Origin: Bacteroides neonati
GTDB lineage: Bacteria > Bacteroidota > Bacteroidia > Bacteroidales > Bacteroidaceae
Assembly (NCBI RefSeq): GCF_000499785.1
Contig: NZ_HG726021.1
Span: forward strand, 394,814-458,813
Direction: 5' to 3'
DNA: 64,000 nt
In this document: piece after piece, positions 16,763 to 25,689 of the stretch
How positions within the stretch are numbered: the first letter of the stretch is position 1
Layout: the number at the start of each line of letters is the position of its first letter
Notes under the pieces: model-generated
Seen by the model: the letters and a program-made list of their open reading frames with translations, nothing else
Database searches by the model: none
What the model was told of the DNA's origin: nothing
Position numbers and translations under genes: made by a program

Positions 16763-17521
16763 TTATTCAATCTTCAGGCTTATTTCAGCAATCAATATCT
16801 CTTTTGCCACATTGAAGTAGTGGCTATCTTTTTCTATTCCGATAAACTTCCGATTGGTATTCAAAGTAGCAATACCCGTTGAGCCGGAACCAAAGCAGTT
16901 GTCAAGAACAGTCATACCTTCATGGGTATAGGTTTTGATGAGATACTCCAAGAGGCTAACCGGCTTCTGTGTCCGATGTACACACTTGCTGGGGTGAGGC
17001 TTCTGAAACGATATGATACTGGCAGGGTGTTTGAGCCTGCTCAATTCTGCGTCAACCGGCTTATAAACTCCGTAATTCTGATTGGTCGGTGCATCTGTTT
17101 TGTGTTTTGTTCCCTTATCGTGATTTGGCTTTCCAACACTCTTTTGAGGATTGTAGACAGGGGCTTTCTTGTAGAATACGGCAATACTCTCGTGTCTTCT
17201 CAGCGGCATACGGCTGGCGTTCAGAAATCCCGTTGAGAGCTGTTTGTCCCACACAAGATCATACTTAAACATCTTGCGATTACTATTCACCAGATCCACG
17301 TAAAACTGTCCTTGTGCAAAGAGGACTATCACTCCGTTGTCCGAGATGATGGCATTGTAGCTCTCCCAGAGTTTATCGAAAGACAGAGGTTTGTCGTCTT
17401 TGTGATTAGTGACACCGTAGGGCAAGTCGCAAAGAATCATATCGACCTTTATCCCTTGCCGGGCAAGCTGTGGCATTATCTCCAAACAATCACCGTGATA
17501 TAGCGTTATATTGTCTCTCAT
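16763..17521 (-). CDS. DNA adenine/cytosine-N4 methyltransferase (beta class)
   Basis: This S-adenosylmethionine-dependent DNA methylase transfers methyl groups to an amino nitrogen of A or C. In the 252-residue protein, catalytic motif IV comes first ('ILCDLPYGVTNH', a DPPY variant) and the SAM-binding motif I last ('VLDNCFGSGSTGIATLNTNRKFIGIEKD'), the beta-class order. 'RTQKPVSLLEYLI' is the motif X region. There is no restriction gene nearby. The start overlaps the N-terminal polymerase gene by 32 bp and the HNH gene follows 35 bp later. It therefore sits inside the split dnaE locus. It may protect phage DNA from host or HNH cleavage. Confidence 0.9.
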   Translation of the reverse strand: MRDNITLYHGDCLEIMPQLARQGIKVDMILCDLPYGVTNHKDDKPLSFDKLWESYNAIISDNGVIVLFAQGQFYVDLVNSNRKMFKYDLVWDKQLSTGFLNASRMPLRRHESIAVFYKKAPVYNPQKSVGKPNHDKGTKHKTDAPTNQNYGVYKPVDAELSRLKHPASIISFQKPHPSKCVHRTQKPVSLLEYLIKTYTHEGMTVLDNCFGSGSTGIATLNTNRKFIGIEKDSHYFNVAKEILIAEISLKIE

Positions 17522-19229
17522 TGTCGAAATAGTTTACGTTCCACAAATAATCTCTGTGATCGAAAACCAAATCGTCACCATCATTCAATTGATCTGCATA
17601 TACTACTATCTCTGTTTCGTCTCGCACAACAAGTAACTGAGCATCCTTATCCAGTCGCAGCACCTTACCATTTCCAAGCGTCAACTCGACATGCGAGGTT
17701 GATTCTATCTCACCTGCAAGAACCGTCGCTTGTGCCGGATAGAGCCCGGCTCGTTCCGGAAGCAGGAAACGCTCAAAAAGCAGGTTGTACTTTATCGGGT
17801 CAATGAGCGTAATCCCCATCAGGTACAATGCCAGACAACCTCCAGCCGAACCACGACCGCACCCGACCAAGATGCCATTCGTTCGAGCCCAATTCACGGT
17901 ATCAAACTGCACAAGGCAATAATCAACATTATCCGTACTCTCCAAAATGTAAATCTCGTGCTCCAACCGTTTGCGATACACTTCTTCCTCTCCTTTGGGA
18001 ACCAACCGTTCAAAACCTTCTTCCAGCAAGGCAAGGAACATAGCGTGTCGGTCGCCGTATTTTTGTTTCTCCTCATCGGTCATATCGTATCGTGGCATAA
18101 AGTTGCGGTCGGTCTCATAAGCTGCTTCCGCTGCCTCTGCTATTTCTACCGTTGCCCCACACATCCGTTCAAACAGTTTTTCTACATCCCATTTGTTGCT
18201 GAACAGTGGCTCAATCACCGTAAAATGCTCATCTACATCCTTAAAATACTGCTCATCGCTCTGCTCATGGGCTGCACTGGTAGCTATCTTGTTTAGAATA
18301 ATCTTATTCCGCGCATCCTCCTTATCCAAATAGTAGCAGTCACATATCAGTATAGGTTCAATCTCGAATGAAAAGGTTACGGGGTCGGCAAAATTCTCAA
18401 AATAGCACGCCACAGAATGCAACACCTCCACATCAATACGCTCGGCTTTATACTCGGTAAGGTCAACCTGAAAGTATAACTTGCCAAAGGCTTCTTTAAG
18501 CATTGCTACAACGTGCTTGCTCTGATTGAGCCATAGCCCGGAGCGTTTACCCAATACCAATACAAGCCCTTCGGCATAGTCAAGCAGTTGCCGGAAAGTC
18601 AGTGTCTGGTCAGCACTGTCAACCATTATTGCCTTTTGAATACGGAGTAGGTTTCGCAATCCCTTGTCCGCAAGAGCATAAACTTTCATTTCCACCTTTT
18701 CATCCAGATGATTTAGCGTAAAAGAGTACCCAAAGACATATTTCAGTTCTACTTTGGCACACTCTTTCTGTAAAGTCAGCGTGGCGGCCATCGTATTGTA
18801 ATCACAGATGCCGAGAGCCGTATGCCCTAAATATTTAGCCTTTCGTACCCAGTCAGCCACATCACCCGAACCATTCAAGAGTTCAAACGAAGTATGTACC
18901 CCCAGATTGACAAACGGAACATTTAGCCGGGTGGGTTGCCGTTTGCCAATGTAGCGGAGCAGATTAAACCGAAACTCCTCACGCAGATCGTAATAGTAAA
19001 AGTTGTTTCCGAATGGGAATACTACATAGTAAATCTCTTCCTGCATCAATACATCGGGCGACTCCATCAGGTTAAATCGGACACCGGAATCTGTTACTTT
19101 CAGTATGCTGCTAACCCCGTATAAGTCAGCGAGTAGCATCTTCCCAAAATCTTCTATCTCTATCAATTCACTGTCTATCTTCCGAAAGCATATTCGATTC
19201 ACTTCCAGCCATGCGATTAATTCATTCAT
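17490..19229 (-). CDS. dnaE: DNA polymerase III alpha, N-terminal piece with Hint-like tail
   Basis: This 579-residue piece has a phage-specific N-terminal region (1-105). A PHP domain follows ('PFVNLGVHTSFELLNGSG', 'LGHTALGICDYNTMAATL') in which the first His of the HxH motif is Gly, so the PHP nuclease is probably inactive. The palm start is 'ILVGCGRGSAGGCLALYLMGITLIDP' and 'LLFERFLLPERAG' (ending at residue 495, base 17745). DnaE should continue straight into the PDIDxDF motif here. Instead 84 residues follow with a Hint/intein-like pattern ('GNGKVLRLDKDAQLLVVRD', 'YADQLNDGDDLVF'). The motif lies on the other piece. Without the extra tails, the two pieces total about 1,187 residues, a normal DnaE length. 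Confidence 0.9.
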   Translation of the reverse strand: MNELIAWLEVNRICFRKIDSELIEIEDFGKMLLADLYGVSSILKVTDSGVRFNLMESPDVLMQEEIYYVVFPFGNNFYYYDLREEFRFNLLRYIGKRQPTRLNVPFVNLGVHTSFELLNGSGDVADWVRKAKYLGHTALGICDYNTMAATLTLQKECAKVELKYVFGYSFTLNHLDEKVEMKVYALADKGLRNLLRIQKAIMVDSADQTLTFRQLLDYAEGLVLVLGKRSGLWLNQSKHVVAMLKEAFGKLYFQVDLTEYKAERIDVEVLHSVACYFENFADPVTFSFEIEPILICDCYYLDKEDARNKIILNKIATSAAHEQSDEQYFKDVDEHFTVIEPLFSNKWDVEKLFERMCGATVEIAEAAEAAYETDRNFMPRYDMTDEEKQKYGDRHAMFLALLEEGFERLVPKGEEEVYRKRLEHEIYILESTDNVDYCLVQFDTVNWARTNGILVGCGRGSAGGCLALYLMGITLIDPIKYNLLFERFLLPERAGLYPAQATVLAGEIESTSHVELTLGNGKVLRLDKDAQLLVVRDETEIVVYADQLNDGDDLVFDHRDYLWNVNYFDNERQYNAISR

Positions 19230-20257
19230 TATTCTTGTAATTTTGATAGTTTGTATTCTAATGGACTTCTGAGACGTCCTGAGAAAATCTCAAAAATATC
19301 GGTATCGGTCAGGTCTTGCCAATCTTTTGTAGGATCTGCAATATCTGCGATGAAGACCTCAAAGTATGGTGATAGTTCCGTTGCGGTCTGTTTGATGGCC
19401 GACACTGCATCTCCATCAAAACCCAGCACCACTGTTCGTACTCCCTTCGTTTGTAGCTTGTAAATCTGTGCCTGTGATACCTTCTTGCCGAAAGTTGCCA
19501 CCGCCACAAAATGAGGGTTGTCGTACAATTCCAACTTTCGGGTGATCGCCACTACGTCAAAGATGCCCTCAACCAGTATCACCGTATCGGTTTCATCTTC
19601 AATCACCGCATCGTAGTTATAGAGTAGCTTCACGAAATCATTCTGCGTAGAGTTGTTAAACCGGCGTATCTGATACTCTCCGGCTCGTTTGGCTTTGCGG
19701 TTATAGTTATCAATCTCTTCTTTTGACCAGGTGTGCCGGGCTACATAACCCACCACATCACCGGAGTCTATCACCGGGAAAATCACATAGTCATCATAGC
19801 GGCGATTCAGCCCTGCGGTAATACCAACCGGAAACTGCTCGTAATCGTCATAGACAAAACCCCTTGCCTTGAGATATGGATGCGTATAAACCTGTCTGTA
19901 AAAATCCGGTAATTCCACTATTCCCAGCGTATCGTCTATCTCTTCTTCATTGTCGAGGGGAAACAATAGGTTCGCATTAAGCGGTGCCGAGAGATCCGCA
20001 GTTGGCGTTATCATCAGGTCGGGTCTACCGATCTCTTCCAGCAATTTATCTCGTGTCAGCGTAGAACGACCACAACTGAAACAATGTGCCATAAACGGCT
20101 TTTTACGAAGGGTCTCTTTGCCTATGTATATGCCGTATTTATCTTCCTTGCCACAGTAGGGGCAACGGGCAATCAGGTTCTTATTACCACCGTCCCGTTT
20201 GGCTCCCAGATGGCGGGTAATCTCCTCAATAAGAAAATCAGTCTCGTGTTTATTCAT
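19229..20257 (-). CDS. DnaG-like primase
   Basis: This primase makes RNA primers for phage replication. The 342-residue protein opens with a zinc-binding domain ('CPYCGKEDKYGIYIG...CFSCG', four Cys in two CxxC pairs). A TOPRIM domain follows, with the acidic 'VILVEGIFDVVAI' (Glu) and 'VVLGFDGDAVS' (Asp-x-Asp). It lacks a C-terminal helicase domain, as the helicase is the separate upstream gene. It abuts the polymerase N-terminal piece (shared base at 19229). Confidence 0.88.
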   Translation of the reverse strand: MNKHETDFLIEEITRHLGAKRDGGNKNLIARCPYCGKEDKYGIYIGKETLRKKPFMAHCFSCGRSTLTRDKLLEEIGRPDLMITPTADLSAPLNANLLFPLDNEEEIDDTLGIVELPDFYRQVYTHPYLKARGFVYDDYEQFPVGITAGLNRRYDDYVIFPVIDSGDVVGYVARHTWSKEEIDNYNRKAKRAGEYQIRRFNNSTQNDFVKLLYNYDAVIEDETDTVILVEGIFDVVAITRKLELYDNPHFVAVATFGKKVSQAQIYKLQTKGVRTVVLGFDGDAVSAIKQTATELSPYFEVFIADIADPTKDWQDLTDTDIFEIFSGRLRSPLEYKLSKLQE

Positions 20258-20261
20258 ACGG

Positions 20262-21620
20262 TTAGCTGTTTAAAGAGAATGTTCGTTGGAAATCACAGAA
20301 TACCTCATTGTCGTAGTCTGTGGCTATCTTAATCGTATCACCTTTTTTGAAAAACCGGGCTTTCGCAATATGAAGCCGCATCACATCCTCCTGACGTTCT
20401 GCCGATGACTGGTTCAATGAAATCAGGTGAGTACATGGACGTGCCAATCCTTTTGCCTCCGAACAGTTGTATTCGGTCAGTACATTGTTCTCGTTGTTAA
20501 GCCAGTCCCGGTTCTCGATGGTCGCCTGATAAGTCACGACCATCCACACCTTCTCGTCGGCAGCAAGGTCTTTCAGGTCATTGGCAACGGCAATACGTTT
20601 TGAGCGTTCGTGTTCGGCATTCCATACCCGGCGGCTGGCATCAGTCAACAAGTCCATCGAGTCGATAATCACGATGTCCGGATTACGACCGCACTTTTTA
20701 CGGTATTCGGCAATCCCGTTTTTAATATCCAATGTCGAGACACGGGCATTGAAACGGGGAAAACAACGCACGGTAATCGAACCGCTCAGGGCTTCTACCG
20801 TCCGTTCAAACTGTCGCATCTCCGTTTCGGAAATCTTGCCACGCTCAAAGTAGTAGGCATTTTTTGATACCAGACCACCCGAATAAGCATTCAGAGCCTC
20901 CTCCTCCGAACCCTCCAACTGGAAATGGAGTATATGCAATCCGTCATCAATGTTACCCCGGATGCCGATATGTTTCACAATGTGGGATTTTCCTACACCT
21001 GTAGAAGCCAGGAAGCAGGTTAGCTGCCCACGCAGGTTACGCCCACCGTTCAATGCATCGAGGTATGGCACATAAAATCGCGTCACTTGCGGCATCGAGG
21101 AGTTTTGTTCCTCCCGGTCTTTGGCTTGGTTTTGTCGGAATCGCTCGGTAAAGGTCTTGGCAACATCGACAAAGGCAGAAGATTTAAGCGTAAAGCCGGA
21201 CAACCACTCGGCGTACTCTTTCAGTAAATCCTGCGCTTTCTCTTGTTTGCTTTGATTATAGAGTTTGCCAACTTCCGAATAAACATTTTGTAGTCTGACT
21301 CCCTTGATATAACTCTCAAACATATCCAACACCGCTTCCGAACTGCTGTCAATATCATACTCCTGAAAGGTGTTGATTAATTCAATGGCATCGTAATCGG
21401 TACTGAAAGCCTGAGCAAGCACAGCATACGTTGGAGGATTTTTATAGTTGCGATAGTGATTGGCCACCACCTCCTGTATCCGTTGAAACGAGCGGTCAGG
21501 CAAAAACTCCTTCTCCATATATTGCACCAATACCCCACAAATAGTATCGCTTTGCAAGGCGGTAGCATACAGTTCATAGAGGAACTCCACACTTAGTGGG
21601 TTAGTTTTCGGCTTACCCAT
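20262..21620 (-). CDS. DnaB-like replicative helicase
   Basis: This RecA-fold replicative helicase (452 residues) is probably hexameric. The N-terminal ~150 residues are helical and resemble the DnaB N-terminal/linker region. The core has a Walker A 'CFLASTGVGKSHIVKH' and a Walker B 'DIVIIDSMDLLT'. A downstream sensor segment is 'VWMVVTYQATIENRD', and 'SLNQSSAERQEDVMRLHIAKAR' contains the arginine-finger region. It is located 4 bp before the primase and overlaps the preceding 204-residue gene by 8 bp, so helicase, primase and polymerase form one module. Confidence 0.88.
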   Translation of the reverse strand: MGKPKTNPLSVEFLYELYATALQSDTICGVLVQYMEKEFLPDRSFQRIQEVVANHYRNYKNPPTYAVLAQAFSTDYDAIELINTFQEYDIDSSSEAVLDMFESYIKGVRLQNVYSEVGKLYNQSKQEKAQDLLKEYAEWLSGFTLKSSAFVDVAKTFTERFRQNQAKDREEQNSSMPQVTRFYVPYLDALNGGRNLRGQLTCFLASTGVGKSHIVKHIGIRGNIDDGLHILHFQLEGSEEEALNAYSGGLVSKNAYYFERGKISETEMRQFERTVEALSGSITVRCFPRFNARVSTLDIKNGIAEYRKKCGRNPDIVIIDSMDLLTDASRRVWNAEHERSKRIAVANDLKDLAADEKVWMVVTYQATIENRDWLNNENNVLTEYNCSEAKGLARPCTHLISLNQSSAERQEDVMRLHIAKARFFKKGDTIKIATDYDNEVFCDFQRTFSLNS

Positions 21621-22227
21621 TTTGCACCTCCTTCCCCTTAAACTCGGCTACCCGAAGACGATATATCTCCGGGTATAACTTTTGGGTTCTGACCTTGCAC
21701 GCTTTCGACTTTACACAACTGCGGCATACCGAAGAAAAAGGTGTCCAAAGCAAAGTGGAAACCCCACAGATATAGTAACCGACTTCTGTGGATAGTGCCC
21801 TGCGCTTGGTCGAATCCTCATAATCGGGATAGATAAACCGAAACAGAGGATGTACGCTGCGGTCTTCTATCTCACGTAGCAGATCCTCACGAGTCAGGTT
21901 AAAATTCGCTAACCACCTATCTTCATAATACTTCTGTCCGGGCTTTCGGGTTACAAATCGTGTCAGTGCCTTTATCCCAAACGAATGAGGCAGTTTCCAT
22001 TTTGGTAGATAATCTGCTCCATATTCGGAAATTTGACGAACCTGGCACACACAGTAATCGACAATGCGTTCCAGACCTACCTCACCGTAATGTTTGGTGA
22101 GGTAGTCCAGTGCATCATCAATCTGCTTTTCCGCCAACCGACCACCCGGCATGGCGAAAGTGGATTGAACGCTCAAACGCACGAGGAGCACAAACAAGCG
22201 GCTTATGAGCTTACTCTTCTCTTGCAT
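21613..22227 (-). CDS. Hypothetical protein with C-terminal cysteine cluster
   Basis: The 204-residue protein is not recognised. Most of it is helical. Near the C-terminus four Cys ('YICGVSTLL', 'VCRSCVKSKACKVRTQ') may bind zinc, suggesting nucleic-acid or protein binding. It lies between the sigma factor gene (17-bp overlap) and the helicase (8-bp overlap), so a helicase loader or replication accessory is possible, but that is inference from position only. Confidence 0.7.
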   Translation of the reverse strand: MQEKSKLISRLFVLLVRLSVQSTFAMPGGRLAEKQIDDALDYLTKHYGEVGLERIVDYCVCQVRQISEYGADYLPKWKLPHSFGIKALTRFVTRKPGQKYYEDRWLANFNLTREDLLREIEDRSVHPLFRFIYPDYEDSTKRRALSTEVGYYICGVSTLLWTPFSSVCRSCVKSKACKVRTQKLYPEIYRLRVAEFKGKEVQNG

Positions 22228-22861
22228 CGCCGTCTCGTGTTATCAGGTTTCGCATTTGCTTTTTGGCTAAGAAGATACGGCTCTTGATGGTGTCCATATT
22301 CTTAGCTTTCAGATTGCCATTTTGGAAGGAGATTTCAACAATCTCTTCCATCTTGTAGCCTGCTTGTTGAAGCAGCAGTGCCTCTTTGTGGATGGGAGCC
22401 AATTTATCCAACGCTTCCAGAATATCGTCATTGTAATATTGCCGATAATTCTCCATCCCCATGCAGTTACCGCTGATGTGATCATCATCTTCCGTGTCAG
22501 GAAGATCCACGACATCCACATTATCGCTGACCTTCATCAGGCTGTTGCGTTTGTTCAGGTCGAACACATGCCGTTGCGCTACGGCATAGATCCAGCTTTT
22601 GAGTGGGCGTTCCGGATTATAACTCTCGATGTAGCGAAAGAAATTAACCAGCACTTCGCTGTAGTTATCTTCTATATCGCCATCCTCGAATGTGTATTTG
22701 ATACAAATACTATATACCAACCTCTTATGAGGTAATATGTACTTAGTAAAAAGTTCGGTTCTGCGCTTGATTGACTCCGGGTCTAAATCACGCTCAGAGG
22801 GTAAAGATTGTTTTCTCACACGCTCTTGCCAACATGGTGAAACAAAAAAACTACGTCTCAA
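22211..22861 (-). CDS. Phage-encoded sigma-70 family (ECF-like) sigma factor
   Basis: This RNA polymerase sigma factor could redirect host polymerase to phage promoters. The 216-residue protein has region 2 ('LVYSICIKYTFEDGDIEDNYSEVLVNFFRYIESYNPERPLKSWIYAVAQRHVFDLNKR', shown here in outline). Region 4 is at about 150-205 ('LDKLAPIHKEALLL', then 'MDTIKSRIFLAKKQMRN'). The layout is that of ECF sigma factors. The open frame begins with TTG at 22861 and no in-frame ATG precedes region 2, so the exact start is unsure. It sits mid-operon in the replication block, as expected for a regulator of late genes. Confidence 0.82.
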   Translation of the reverse strand: MRRSFFVSPCWQERVRKQSLPSERDLDPESIKRRTELFTKYILPHKRLVYSICIKYTFEDGDIEDNYSEVLVNFFRYIESYNPERPLKSWIYAVAQRHVFDLNKRNSLMKVSDNVDVVDLPDTEDDDHISGNCMGMENYRQYYNDDILEALDKLAPIHKEALLLQQAGYKMEEIVEISFQNGNLKAKNMDTIKSRIFLAKKQMRNLITRDGDAREE

Positions 22862-22920
22862 TCTGTCAGCTAATCCGCATCAATTCATCAATCTAAACTC
22901 TTCTTGCAATGGTCAATTCA

Positions 22921-23394
22921 TTAGAAAACACGATACTTGTGGCAGTAGTATTTGAACACCCAGAAAGCATCCGCTTCATCGTCCGTTCGGGGACGGTAGT
23001 TGTATTTGGCAACACAGGCGTTTATCATATCAAGTTTGGTCGCTCGGCCGTTTCCTGCACCGAATTTCTTGATACTTGATACGTTTAAGAATACAGGCTC
23101 CGGAAGGTTCAGGGTGTCACACACCTCTAAGAGAATACCCCTGAACTCGGAAAGCTTTCGCATATCAATGAAATGATTGTTTACATTAACATCTTCGGCT
23201 ACTACCAGCCTGATGCTGTGCTTAGTTATAAAATCAATCAACGTATCCCGAAACGCCTTGTGCTGCTTGTTGTCGTTTCGGGCTTTGGATTCATAAAAAT
23301 TCCATGCCCCCGATTCGTGAACAGAGTAATATCCCGTTTGGGTAGCAATGTCAATGGCGAGTATTTGCTCCTTACACAATCCTTGATTCTCCAT
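22921..23394 (-). CDS. RuvC-like Holliday-junction resolvase
   Basis: This RNase H-fold nuclease (157 residues) probably resolves recombination or replication junctions before packaging. It starts with 'ILAIDIATQTGYYSV', the first catalytic Asp strand. 'IRLVVAEDVNV' (Glu) and 'TDDEADAFWVFKYY' (final acidic cluster) complete the site, as in RuvC-type resolvases of phages. It overlaps the Rad50-like gene by 23 bp. Confidence 0.82.
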   Translation of the reverse strand: MENQGLCKEQILAIDIATQTGYYSVHESGAWNFYESKARNDNKQHKAFRDTLIDFITKHSIRLVVAEDVNVNNHFIDMRKLSEFRGILLEVCDTLNLPEPVFLNVSSIKKFGAGNGRATKLDMINACVAKYNYRPRTDDEADAFWVFKYYCHKYRVF

Positions 23395-25687
23395 TCTCTT
23401 TGCGTATAGTTAAAGTATGAGCGTATGACTCACTCACGTGATTATGAGAAACGACAAGTGCCGTTATTCCAAGCTTGTTCAATGACTCAAACATCTTTGC
23501 GAGTCCTTCTTCGTCAACCGCACTAAGAATTTCATCCAACACAATAAGCGACAATCCTTTATCAGTATCACAGTTGCTATTAACCAGCTTCTGCATCGCA
23601 AGAATCGAGGCGAGTTGCAGGCGTGCAGACTCTCCGGCGCTCAACTTACCAAACGAGCCGCAATCAATGCCATCTCGCAAAATAGAGATAGAGATTTTTT
23701 CTCTCATCTTACCTGTTTTAAGCAGGGTATATCCAGAAAATAGGATTCTCAAATCACTGCCGATGCTCTCCAAAAACTCGTTGGTAATCTTACTCAACGC
23801 TTCAACCTTCGTATTAGCGAGGTAGGAACGGAACTGAATAAACCGTTGTTCCTGTTCCTGAAGTCGTCTCAGCTCCGTCTCAATTTCCGTTTTCTCCTTC
23901 AATACCTCATCCGACTTTTTACGATAGGTCTTAAGCGATGCTTTGAGAGAGAGAATCACCTCATCCGGCAAAGCATTGTTTAGTTCCCCGATAGTGATGT
24001 ATAAGGTCTCGATAGAACTTTCCATTGCAGCAATATCTTCTCCCAACTTCTTAATTTCACGCTTACGGGAAGTTGTCGCAGCATCCACAATCTCATACGC
24101 TTGGTCGAACATTTTACGGCGAGTATTCTCTATGTCATTTTGGATCGAGACAAGTTTGTCTGAAAGCTGTCGGCTCCTTCGTTGCAAGGATTCGAATTTG
24201 TAATTCAGTGTTTGCAACTCCTTTTCCGCCACATCCACTTTGGCAAGCCACTCGCTGTTATCGGTATTCAGTTTGCGTCTGGCCTGTTGAATATCTTTCT
24301 GATCTTGCTCAATAAAGACAATGGTCTTTTCTGTCTCAGTACGCTTCTGAGTAGTCTTTTCTAACTCCGTTTTTAGGAGTTCTAACTCTTCTTCACCCTG
24401 AGCTACATCGAACGATTTGTCTGAAGCCACAAATTCAAATGCACACTTAGGGCAAGTGATAACTCCAGCAATTTTGTTTTTAAGTGATTCAATGGTAGAA
24501 CTATGTACACGCCTCTTTTCTAAAAGTGAGGTACTGAGTTTATTTGCCTCTTGCATCTCTTTTTCTAAATCAGCGAGCTGTTTTTTATAGCCTTCGCTTT
24601 TGGTGGTGGCATCTACAACAAACTGAGCGTGTAGAGATTTTATCTCGGCACATTTATGTGTCTGCTTTTCAACTTCACCACCGATAGTAATAATCTCATC
24701 CGAAAGAGCCGCTTGTTCAGTCTCAGCCAGTGATAATTCATTCGTCTTTGTTTGCAGAACGCTATTCCAGTCGGTTAGCTTGCCGAACGGTTTAAGCACC
24801 ACCTCAATGCCATTCAAACAGATTTTCAACGATTCTTCACTATCTTCAAGTAGCTGAATCTCCTTGTCAGTTGTGTCGAGAGTAAGAAGCACATCTGAAA
24901 TAGCGTCAATTTGGACACCCATGCCTCGGAGCAATTCCCGTTTATCGGATATGCTTTTCTCAATGGCGGCAATCTTCTCAACTTTGCTTTTAGCACGCTC
25001 TTCCTTGAAGTTTTCTTCCTGCTCTATCTGCTCAACAAGCATCTTGATTCGCCCGTCCACTCCGGCCAGTTCCAGATCCACTTCGTGCAGCTCCTTTTCA
25101 ATGGGGGCAATATCCTCGGTAATCTTAGCTATGGCTTCATCGACTACGATACCATTTGAAAAACGGTTGATAATCTCTTTCTTCTCCTTGTCGGAACTCG
25201 AAAGGAAATCCTCGTAGCGGTGTTTTGATAGGATAAAGTTGTTAAAGAGTTCATCACGGGTAATACCCAGTTTTTCGAGTATATACTTGTTGTAGGCATC
25301 TACTGAATGCTGTACTGCCTCGTCAGTAGTGACTGTTTTACCATCTCTTTCAATGACACAACGAACCCCTGAAGCCCCTTTGCGATAGAGGGATCTTTCA
25401 ATGGTAAACACTTCGTTTGACGAACTATTGGCAAACTCCAACGACACATAGCATTCATCGGCTACATCGTTGATAATCTCCTCATTCTTTATTTTTCGAA
25501 GGGGTGAGCCGGTAATGCCGATAGCGATGCACTCCAAAAGTGCTGACTTGCCGGAACCGTTCGAGCGTTGGCTTTCGTTATCCCGGTTATCTCCGAAAAT
25601 AAGCGTGGTTACACCTTGCGTCAGCGTGTAATCCAATTCCTTAAACGCACAGAGATTCTGTGTTGTAATTCTATTTAGTTTCCACAT
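23372..25687 (-). CDS. SbcC/Rad50-like ATPase
   Basis: This SMC-type ATPase partners the Mre11-like nuclease in processing DNA ends. The 771-residue protein has an N-terminal Walker A region ('RSNGSGKSALLECI'), two long coiled coils (about 165-390 and 430-620) and a zinc hook 'GVITCPKCAFEF' at the apex. The C-terminal signature is 'FGKLSAGESARLQLASIL', and the Walker B is 'LSLIVLDEILSAVDEEG'. Phage T4 gp46 has the same architecture. The start lies 2 bp downstream of the Mre11-like stop. Confidence 0.93.
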   Translation of the reverse strand: MWKLNRITTQNLCAFKELDYTLTQGVTTLIFGDNRDNESQRSNGSGKSALLECIAIGITGSPLRKIKNEEIINDVADECYVSLEFANSSSNEVFTIERSLYRKGASGVRCVIERDGKTVTTDEAVQHSVDAYNKYILEKLGITRDELFNNFILSKHRYEDFLSSSDKEKKEIINRFSNGIVVDEAIAKITEDIAPIEKELHEVDLELAGVDGRIKMLVEQIEQEENFKEERAKSKVEKIAAIEKSISDKRELLRGMGVQIDAISDVLLTLDTTDKEIQLLEDSEESLKICLNGIEVVLKPFGKLTDWNSVLQTKTNELSLAETEQAALSDEIITIGGEVEKQTHKCAEIKSLHAQFVVDATTKSEGYKKQLADLEKEMQEANKLSTSLLEKRRVHSSTIESLKNKIAGVITCPKCAFEFVASDKSFDVAQGEEELELLKTELEKTTQKRTETEKTIVFIEQDQKDIQQARRKLNTDNSEWLAKVDVAEKELQTLNYKFESLQRRSRQLSDKLVSIQNDIENTRRKMFDQAYEIVDAATTSRKREIKKLGEDIAAMESSIETLYITIGELNNALPDEVILSLKASLKTYRKKSDEVLKEKTEIETELRRLQEQEQRFIQFRSYLANTKVEALSKITNEFLESIGSDLRILFSGYTLLKTGKMREKISISILRDGIDCGSFGKLSAGESARLQLASILAMQKLVNSNCDTDKGLSLIVLDEILSAVDEEGLAKMFESLNKLGITALVVSHNHVSESYAHTLTIRKENGESRIV

Positions 25688-25689
25688 GG

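Noticed and set aside
17730..18296. 188-residue rightward frame opposite DnaE N-terminal piece
   Set aside because: It is antisense to the conserved palm region of the polymerase.
13657..19229. Simple frameshift or sequencing error breaking dnaE
   Set aside because: The pieces are 1.7 kb apart, separated by two intact genes. Each piece has its own start and stop, and the junction residues match exactly at a conserved site.
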